A stretch of 6,134 nucleotides of DNA, from NCBI GenBank assembly GCA_014728185.1, contig WJMB01000057.1, positions 1-6,134 of the forward strand, in the 5' to 3' direction. Source of the stretch: Candidatus Coatesiibacteriota bacterium. Its GTDB lineage: Bacteria; RBG-13-66-14. Below, one piece after another: positions 5,271 to 6,134 of this stretch (its first letter is position 1; each line of letters opens with the position of its first letter). The notes below the pieces were generated by a model, which saw nothing but the letters and a program-made list of their open reading frames with translations, was not told the DNA's origin and made no database searches. The position numbers and the translations under genes were made by a program.

Positions 5271-5961
5271 TCTCCGAGCCCGGACGGTAGTCGGCCCACT
5301 CTTCGATATAGTCCATGAACGGCCGGCAGTAGCGGCAAAGCTCTATCGCCTCGTCAAGCCAGGGCTCTTTCTCCAACCAGACACCAGGCTCGCGGTCCTG
5401 GTGAGCGTAGATGCCCTTGTAGCGCAGCAGCTCCGGGTAGGGCAGCTCGACATCCTTGTACTCCCTCGGGGTGCGCTTCATCTGGGGCTCGTTGACCGTG
5501 TAACGCTCGCGGACACGCTCGATTTCCTCGCCGAGGCGGCGGTTGATCTGAGGATCGGCGATCCACTCGCGGTAGCGACGCACCAGGGGCATCTCCGGGG
5601 CGTAGAGTCCGCAGGCCCAGAAAACCTCCTCCGGCGCGAAATGGAGATAGATGAAGGGGCTCTGCTTGCGCACCTTGCGGTATACCAGCACGCCGATATG
5701 GGTCTTGAAGGGCGACTTGTCCTTCGAGAAGCGGATGTCGCGGTAGATACGGTAGAAACTCTTGTTGACCTTGGGAATTGCGACGTAGTCAGGATAAGCG
5801 TCCTTGACGCCCTCCCAGAGGTAGGCCAGCGTCTCGCTGAGCGCCGGAACGATGACGTTGTCGTAGTAGTGCCGGTTCTCGCTGAACCAGACGCGGTCGT
5901 TGTTTTGCCGCAGATCGCTCAGGAAGCTCAGGGCGGCGGCGGGGAAGACGGGATGCTCCAT
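5266..5961 (-). CDS. DUF2461 (TIGR02453) family protein
   Basis: A 231-residue protein with the hallmarks of DUF2461, a widespread bacterial family of unknown biochemical role. The N-terminus has FLSDLRQNNDRVWFSENR (residues 13-30), the typical 'L..NN.R.WF' motif. Residues 69-88 hold the signature YRIYRDIRFSKDKSPFKTH. Residues 103-125 give the conserved strand region with LHFAPEEVFWACGLYAPE, and KRTPREYKD (162-170) follows. The length is normal for the family. There is no signal peptide or membrane segment, so it should be cytoplasmic. I chose the ATG at 5961 because the family homology starts just after it and GGAG lies about 6 nt upstream. The frame is open to about 6096 with another ATG at 5991, but that one has no ribosome binding site and the added residues look non-coding. 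It stands apart from the divIVA operon, about 160 nt from its promoter. I know of no enzymatic activity for it. Confidence 0.92.
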   Translation of the reverse strand: MEHPVFPAAALSFLSDLRQNNDRVWFSENRHYYDNVIVPALSETLAYLWEGVKDAYPDYVAIPKVNKSFYRIYRDIRFSKDKSPFKTHIGVLVYRKVRKQSPFIYLHFAPEEVFWACGLYAPEMPLVRRYREWIADPQINRRLGEEIERVRERYTVNEPQMKRTPREYKDVELPYPELLRYKGIYAHQDREPGVWLEKEPWLDEAIELCRYCRPFMDYIEEWADYRPGSEK

Positions 5962-6063
5962 GATCGCTCCGGGTGTTGTTCTGATAGCCATGTGAAGCGT
6001 CGATCGAACCGCGACCTTCGCGAAAACCGCCTTACCGTTGCCGCGCAAAGGCACCTCGGCTTT

Positions 6064-6134
6064 GGCACGTTTCTTGCAGCGGGGCGGGGTACGCATTCGG
6101 TCGAACCACCACGCGATTCCGCAAGAAACGTGCC
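6064..6134. repeat. Perfect 14-bp inverted repeat with a 43-nt spacer, at the window edge
   Basis: GGCACGTTTCTTGC (6064-6077) is the exact reverse complement of GCAAGAAACGTGCC (6121-6134), and the second arm ends with the last base of the window. The spacer (6078-6120) contains GGGGCGGGG and a small dyad TTCGGTCGAA (6096-6105). It lies about 100 nt upstream of the DUF2461 start. It could be an element end, a regulatory or termination structure of a gene beyond the window, or an assembly artefact at a contig end. Confidence 0.6.

Noticed and set aside
6090..6130. GGTTCGACC on the minus strand resembling a tRNA T-arm
   Set aside because: The flanking bases do not form a 5-bp T-stem, and there is no anticodon or acceptor stem in register.

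Overview
This 6.1 kb window looks like a piece of the chromosome of an uncultured, fairly high-GC bacterium. I cannot fix the phylum. A DivIVA-family protein, a secreted TPR protein, an anchored ComEA-like protein and a decayed DNRLRE-type secreted protein would suit several poorly characterised bacterial lineages. Every gene I can support lies on the minus strand, so transcription runs from right to left.

In transcription order: (1) 5266-5961 encodes a complete DUF2461/TIGR02453 family protein. Upstream of it, at the right edge of the window, is a perfect 14-bp inverted repeat (6064-6134). (2) A recognisable sigma-70-type promoter at 5078-5106, whose -35 box lies inside an 18-nt dyad (5097-5114), precedes a compact three-gene operon. 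Its genes are divIVA-like (4513-5028), a secreted TPR protein (3582-4487) and comEA-like (3068-3601). The first two are 25 nt apart and the last two overlap by 20 nt. (3) A C-rich RNA stretch, which is a G-quadruplex motif on the plus strand, follows the comEA stop. After it comes about 1.1 kb of visibly less GC-rich DNA (1988-3067) with no convincing gene. (4) 1500-1987 is a decayed gene for a small secreted DNRLRE/CBM96-like protein, with one frameshift and three in-frame stops of three different kinds. (5) The window ends inside pyrG (CTP synthase, 1-1175), of which 391 N-terminal codons are present. It has its own candidate promoter and a leader hairpin.

The most interesting biology is the operon. 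A curved-membrane or polar coiled-coil scaffold, an exported TPR adaptor and a membrane-anchored DNA-binding protein are made from one message. This suggests, but does not prove, that a DNA-uptake component is coupled to polar or septal localisation. The relic gene plus the low-GC spacer between this operon and pyrG form a block of about 1.6 kb that appears to be under no coding constraint. I found no CRISPR array, intact mobile element, tRNA or rRNA.
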